From positions 1,864-28,307 of the forward strand of contig DDQB01000062.1 in assembly GCA_002342505.1 (NCBI GenBank): 26,444 nt of DNA, written 5' to 3'. Source of the stretch: Acidaminococcaceae bacterium UBA2453. Its GTDB lineage: Bacteria > Bacillota > Negativicutes > Acidaminococcales > Acidaminococcaceae. A program made the position numbers and the translations under genes. Positions 23,354 to 26,444 of the stretch are shown one piece after another. The notes under the pieces are model-generated. The model was not told the DNA's origin, searched no databases, and saw only the letters and a list, made by a program, of their open reading frames with translations. Positions within the stretch are counted from its first letter, which is position 1; every line of letters starts with the position of its first letter.

Positions 23354-23620
23354 ATGCCAATTATCAAATCGAGTGCGGAATTAAGGAACAATTATAACCA
23401 GATTGCCACGCAATGCCATGAGTACCAAGAGCCTATCTTTATCACTAAGAATGGAAAAGGGGATCTGGTTGTTATGAGTATAGAAAACTATGAACGTATG
23501 CAGGCCAAGATTGAATTATACGAATTGCTGCAAAAAGGAATGGACGACGTAAAGAGCGGACGTACCAAACCGTTTGATAAGGTTATGGAAGGCCTGAAAG
23601 AGAAGTGGGGCCTGAAATGA
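23354..23620 (+). CDS. Phd/YefM-type antitoxin
   Basis: An 88-residue Phd/YefM-fold antitoxin: MPIIKSSAELRNNYNQIA, then EPIFITKNGKGDLVVMSIENY, the DNA-binding dimer domain, and a charged C-terminal helix for toxin binding. AAGGGGG precedes the ATG. It overlaps the toxin gene by four bases (ATGA). Confidence 0.88.
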   Translation: MPIIKSSAELRNNYNQIATQCHEYQEPIFITKNGKGDLVVMSIENYERMQAKIELYELLQKGMDDVKSGRTKPFDKVMEGLKEKWGLK

Positions 23621-23943
23621 CAAAGTTCTATGTTCATATTGCTGAAACTGCTGAACATGATATAGATGAAACTCTCGGTTACCTCATCGCCATCAAACAT
23701 GATCCGACTGCTGCGTTACATTTGCTGGAGGAGATTGAAAAAAAGAAGAAAACGATTTCTGATTTTCCGCTAAAGTACCAGACGGTCGATGACCCGTTCT
23801 TTGCGTTCTTTGGGATACGTTGTATGCCAGTGAAGAACTATTTTGCTTTTTACATAGTTGACGGGAATAATATTTATATAATTCGTTTTCTGCACCAAAA
23901 GCAAAATTGGAAGAGCATATTAAAAACTGAATTTCCAAATTAA
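23617..23943 (+). CDS. ParE-type toxin
   Basis: A 108-residue RelE/ParE-superfamily toxin. It starts TKFYVHIAETAEHDIDETLG, with IRCMPVKNYFAFYIVDGNN and IIRFLHQKQNW at the end, as in complete ParE proteins. ParE targets gyrase, whereas RelE cuts mRNA; the sequence alone leans to ParE. The ATG at 23617 overlaps the antitoxin stop. Unlike the RelE-type gene to the left, this toxin looks complete. Confidence 0.85.
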   Translation: MTKFYVHIAETAEHDIDETLGYLIAIKHDPTAALHLLEEIEKKKKTISDFPLKYQTVDDPFFAFFGIRCMPVKNYFAFYIVDGNNIYIIRFLHQKQNWKSILKTEFPN

Positions 23944-24016
23944 GGGTATTGCATTTTGGATAGAGGCTGCTTTGAAAGACGGCGTTGATATTCCAGAACC
24001 GCAAAATATTTAAAGC

Positions 24017-24052
24017 CAGTCGTAGTTTTTTTTGCGGCCAACCTGTTATAAT
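24017..24052 (+). promoter_or_regulatory. Cassette promoter module, copy F
   Basis: GTCGTAGTTTTTTTTGCGGC then CAACCTGTTATAATG (TATAAT 24047-24052), 57 bases before precursor 6. The untranslated leader carries GTTTAACCGTCGGAATGACA. Confidence 0.66.
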
Positions 24053-24108
24053 GAAATAACGTTTAACCGTCGGAATGACATTCTTAATTTTTTGAAAGGG
24101 GTGCTACT

Positions 24109-24378
24109 ATGCCGATTAACAAAAATGAGTTAACGAAAGAACAGATTCAAAAAGCTATGGCCTGCGAGACCGCCGAAGAACTCATGGAGCTGGCAAAAGC
24201 CGAAGGTGTTGAATTGACCAAGGAAGAAGCCGAGGCGTACATGGCGGAGATAGCTGACGTGGAACTGGACGAAGATGCGCTGAAACAGGTAGCTGGCGGT
24301 GGATGCTATGGGGATACGGTTGTGTGTAGGTGTGAGCAGTGTAAGTGTGAGCAGGAATACATTGTACAGCCTGATTGA
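24109..24378 (+). CDS. Nif11-like leader RiPP precursor 6, Cys-rich core
   Basis: An 89-residue paralogue: a 64-residue leader (MPINKNELTKEQIQKAM start, VAGG end) and the most Cys-rich core, 25 residues with five Cys. It begins GCYGDTVVC and continues with a tandem CRCEQ-CKCEQ before the acidic EYIVQPD end. The repeat comes from a 15-base duplication. GAAAGGGGTG precedes the start. DNA of the core end and beyond recurs, non-coding, at 12579-12698. The Cys could be cross-linked or bind metal; that is inference. Confidence 0.87.
   Translation: MPINKNELTKEQIQKAMACETAEELMELAKAEGVELTKEEAEAYMAEIADVELDEDALKQVAGGGCYGDTVVCRCEQCKCEQEYIVQPD
24325..24354 (+). repeat. 15-base tandem repeat inside core 6
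   Basis: TGTAGGTGTGAGCAG followed by TGTAAGTGTGAGCAG, one mismatch, in frame, each coding for C(R/K)CEQ. The related scar near 12583 has only one unit, so the duplication occurred in this lineage of the cassette. Confidence 0.9.
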
Positions 24379-24422
24379 CCAGTATAGGCAGGGTGATTAA
24401 AACGTCACAAACACTATTATTT

Positions 24423-24458
24423 ACAGTTGTAGATTTTCTGCGGCCAACATGTTATAAG
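24423..24458 (+). promoter_or_regulatory. Orphan cassette promoter module, copy G
   Basis: CAGTTGTAGATTTTCTGCGG then CCAACATGTTATAAG, with the -10 altered to TATAAG. No precursor gene follows; a terminator comes about 95 bases later. Confidence 0.55.
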
Positions 24459-24553
24459 AGAGTGTGAAACTATTTCTGTAAATTAGGTCTTGCAGTAATT
24501 GTATTTGATGTAAAACAACAGAATGATTGCCTTTGAAATTATTTTGCACACCG

Positions 24554-24593
24554 GCGCAGTTTGCCAGATTTTGACAGGCTGCGCTGTTTTTTT
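24554..24593 (+). terminator. Terminator after module G
   Basis: GCGCAG / CTGCGC stem (24554-24559 with 24579-24584) and TGTTTTTTT. Confidence 0.65.
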
Positions 24594-24696
24594 CGTTTTT
24601 CTTAAAGCCTTGCAGGAAGCGGAATACAAAAACGAGAAACGCTTAATTACAGACGGGGTGCGGGGTCTGGTAGCGTATAAATTTGTACAGGTTACG

Positions 24697-24705
24697 TGGT
24701 ATAAT
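24697..24705 (+). promoter_or_regulatory. Extended -10 promoter for the downstream operon
   Basis: TGGTATAAT about 120 bases before the first gene of the pair; no clear -35. Confidence 0.45.
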
Positions 24706-24822
24706 ATATGCAGTAAGCAATAAGCAGAAGAAGATTAATATGAAATCTTTAAATGAAACAGGAAAAATAATTACTAAGTGAATACCATGAAAATGCAATT
24801 CAATGATAAGGAGTTGCCTGAT

Positions 24823-25104
24823 ATGGATGAAATGCAAAAGAAACTGATAGAAATGTATTGGGATGACCGCATGGAAAAAATGCTGGAAGATTGTCTGAAG
24901 AAAAACGAAACATTGCGAACCCTTTTTGAAGAGCATCCGGAAAAGAAGGAAGAATACAAATTTAAAATTTTGGACAGCGGATCGATCAATGACTGGCACA
25001 ATAATGCTATTGTGCACAATCCCGTGGGCATTCTGGGCGAGGCATACGGATGCAGAACAAAGCGAAAAGGAAACAGGGAGCACTGCCATGAATACCAATC
25101 TTGA
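24823..25104 (+). CDS. Unknown acidic protein A
   Basis: A 93-residue protein of no recognised family. The start at 24823 is chosen for AAGGAG nine bases upstream; in-frame GTG 24778 and ATG 24787/24793 would add up to 15 residues. It is rich in Glu/Lys helices (MEKMLEDCLKKNETLRTLFE) and ends basic, with His and Cys. It overlaps the next gene by 17 bases, so the two are likely translated together. Confidence 0.65.
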   Translation: MDEMQKKLIEMYWDDRMEKMLEDCLKKNETLRTLFEEHPEKKEEYKFKILDSGSINDWHNNAIVHNPVGILGEAYGCRTKRKGNREHCHEYQS

Positions 25105-25684
25105 AAAAATAGTTGCTATATTGGATGTATTGATGTTTCGGGTACGCAGACTGAAAAAGCCTTATGCAACGATGCCCGGTATGGACGAAACGACGCATAC
25201 CATCATCATCAAGACTTTTGACAGGATTTTAAACGGAATTGCTCAAATACGAGAACAGTTTGAAAACGGAAGCCAGCCAGTGCCTGACGAACATGCGGAA
25301 GCAGCCGCTCTTGCTTTGGTATTATACTCTGTACAGTATGGTGAAAAAGTTATTGGCGAGAGTGAGTTTGCGGCGACTGATAAGGCTAATGCTTTAACCA
25401 TCATCCGCATGGCAGAAAAGGAAATTGAACAGTTAAAACAGGAACGGAACCTGGTTGATGTTGAAATCACGGAAGGCGAAAGGGAATTCCCGCCGCCGGA
25501 CTTCAACGATCCCGGCATGATACCCGACCCGCATACCTGTATGGCAAAAGTGATGGAGAATGAAGAGCTGGCAGCGAGGGCGAGAGCCTGCGGCAGGGAT
25601 GACCTGGCCGAACAGTACGAAAGCGTGGCCGACCGCTGGCGTTATTTATACGAAGAAGCGGAAGACGAAGAGATGGAATGGTAA
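25088..25684 (+). CDS. Unknown acidic protein B
   Basis: A 198-residue soluble protein of no recognised family. The ATG at 25088 has GGGAG seven to eight bases upstream, inside the preceding gene. It is mostly helical: a repeated Glu/Lys stretch (MAEKEIEQLKQERNLVDVEI) may be a coiled coil, then a Pro-rich FPPPDFNDPGMIPDP, and a very acidic end (YEEAEDEEMEW). The gene overlap suggests partnership with protein A. Confidence 0.7.
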   Translation: MNTNLEKIVAILDVLMFRVRRLKKPYATMPGMDETTHTIIIKTFDRILNGIAQIREQFENGSQPVPDEHAEAAALALVLYSVQYGEKVIGESEFAATDKANALTIIRMAEKEIEQLKQERNLVDVEITEGEREFPPPDFNDPGMIPDPHTCMAKVMENEELAARARACGRDDLAEQYESVADRWRYLYEEAEDEEMEW

Positions 25685-25711
25685 TTTTATTATGAAAGGG
25701 GCGCTTGATTT

Positions 25712-26266
25712 ATGAAAAGGATTTTATTAATGGCGGTTATGTTGCTGGTTATGGCATTGCCAGCCCAGGCAAGGATCATAGTAGAAACCGATAATTTTGC
25801 TGATACTATAAGTTACAGGACATTCAAAAACGTGGGCGTGTATGGAATCCGCGAGTATTCATTTATTAAGCAGATTGACCGGGATGAAAATGAAAAATAT
25901 TTTTTGCGCCTGATTATTAATTTTACCAATCATTCCAGCGCTTCTTCCCGCTATTTGCTGGAGAAGGAAGCGGACTTTACAGTGGACGGGATAACATATA
26001 AAGCGCCGAAAGCAGTGAATACGCAACTGCCGCGCTCGTTTCAGCGGATCAACATGTTTGACATGTGCTACTATAGCATTCCCGCAGAATGCATTCAGGC
26101 TATTGCGAACGCAAAAAAATCGGTCAGCTTTACAATTTATGTGCCGAATCGGAAGCCCGATGTGATTACGTTCAGCGAGGAAAAACTGCCGGAGATAAAA
26201 AATATAATTGTAAACGGCCACTTTGCAAATTATTTGGAAGACCTTAATAAAGAAAAGGAAAGATGA
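25712..26266 (+). CDS. Exported protein of unknown function
   Basis: A 184-residue protein with a clear signal peptide (MKRILLMAVMLLVMALPAQA, cleavage near residue 20) and no lipobox Cys, so it is secreted or periplasmic. The mature part is beta-rich (FLRLIINFTNHSS, ADFTVDGITYKAP, KSVSFTIYVPNRK), with no motif I recognise. GAAAGGGGCG precedes the start. It follows protein B by 27 bases and may be in the same operon; two terminators follow. Confidence 0.75.
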   Translation: MKRILLMAVMLLVMALPAQARIIVETDNFADTISYRTFKNVGVYGIREYSFIKQIDRDENEKYFLRLIINFTNHSSASSRYLLEKEADFTVDGITYKAPKAVNTQLPRSFQRINMFDMCYYSIPAECIQAIANAKKSVSFTIYVPNRKPDVITFSEEKLPEIKNIIVNGHFANYLEDLNKEKER

Positions 26267-26285
26267 AAACAGCAAAATAAACATA

Positions 26286-26326
26286 GCGCAGCTTAACATA
26301 TTTTGTGTTTTGGCTGCGCCTTTTTT
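26286..26326 (+). terminator. Terminator after the exported protein gene
   Basis: GCGCAGC (26286-26292) pairs with GCTGCGC (26313-26319), then T6. Confidence 0.8.
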
Positions 26327-26350
26327 ATGAGCAGATAAAATGTGTGTTAA

Positions 26351-26383
26351 TACAGCCCGTTATATGACAGGCTGTATTTTTTT
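26351..26383 (+). terminator. Second terminator
   Basis: TACAGCC (26351-26357) pairs with GGCTGTA (26370-26376), then T7. The remaining bases to the window end show only a weak -10-like TACAAT for a gene outside. Confidence 0.78.
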
Positions 26384-26444
26384 CTTTTTGTTCGCTTTTC
26401 TTTTTCATCAGCATGTGTTACAATGAATAACGAACAAACGTTTC

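Larger units (their letters stand above)
24379..24822. other. Intergenic region with orphan promoter module
   Basis: About 440 bases between precursor 6 and the next gene. They hold the duplicated cassette tail, orphan module G, a terminator near 24554-24593 and an extended -10 at 24697-24705. A frame open from 24523 to 24723 crosses the terminator and has no ribosome binding site, so I do not call it a gene. Confidence 0.6.

Noticed and set aside
11904..24378. Plain class II bacteriocins needing no modification
   Set aside because: Not excluded, but the leader is long and Nif11-like rather than a short double-Gly leader, and cores of 15-25 residues with a fixed CY-x-C start fit modified peptides better.
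11806..24458. CRISPR array
   Set aside because: The repeats are promoter modules, leaders and terminators spaced hundreds to thousands of bases apart with genes between them; no regular spacers and no cas genes.
24523..24723. 66-codon plus-strand frame
   Set aside because: It spans a terminator hairpin, lacks a ribosome binding site and resembles no family.

Overview
The window looks like the chromosome of an anaerobic gut Negativicutes-type Firmicute (Acidaminococcaceae is my best guess, from gene content and style only). It carries polyphosphate and purine housekeeping genes, ferredoxin/flavin redox genes and small toxin-antitoxin modules, with strong AGGAG-type ribosome binding sites. The species call is an inference.

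Left third (1-9.6 kb): the 3' part of guaB (IMP dehydrogenase of the Tritrichomonas foetus-like type), an exported DUF4127 protein, an exopolyphosphatase (Ppx/GppA + HD) on the minus strand, then a divergent operon pairing a degenerate Ppx/GppA-HD paralogue with polyphosphate kinase (4-base overlap). A small unknown protein and tRNA-Arg(CCT) with its terminator close this block.

Middle (9.6-14.5 kb): an accessory island starting at the tRNA. It holds a small-multidrug-transporter remnant, a Fic protein and a CatA-like acetyltransferase behind a palindromic operator, and then the first of the window's main features: short genes with a nearly invariant 64-residue Nif11-like leader ending VAGG, followed by a short hypervariable Cys-containing tail. 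Four intact copies and one truncated copy lie here. A degenerate second copy of the tRNA-Arg 3' half with the same terminator lies at 13.28-13.37 kb. A RelB/RelE-type toxin-antitoxin pair sits between the truncated copy and copy 4, and the toxin's 3' end appears cut at the cassette border.

Right-middle (14.7-22.6 kb): a flavodoxin-like FMN reductase and a ferredoxin-domain protein. Next come an SDR oxidoreductase and an exported alpha/beta hydrolase flanking a LysR gene, sharing a 19-base promoter/operator sequence. Then a second LysR gene is divergent from a RidA-PhzF-DUF1805 operon that ends in a 16-codon panB-like remnant.

Right end (22.7-26.4 kb): two more precursor cassettes separated by a Phd/YefM-ParE pair, then two overlapping unknown acidic protein genes and an exported unknown protein.

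The six intact leader-core genes (11904-24378) look like precursors of a ribosomally made, post-translationally modified peptide family. Their cores share CY-x(3-5)-C, or a YC variant, just after the double Gly. Most have a repeated upstream module: a hairpin resembling CCGTAGATTTTTCTGCGG followed by an extended -10 TGTTATAAT. No modification enzyme, C39 peptidase or exporter is present in the window, so any maturation would have to be in trans. Sequence shared between cassettes, including core remnants in non-coding DNA, points to ongoing recombination and diversification.
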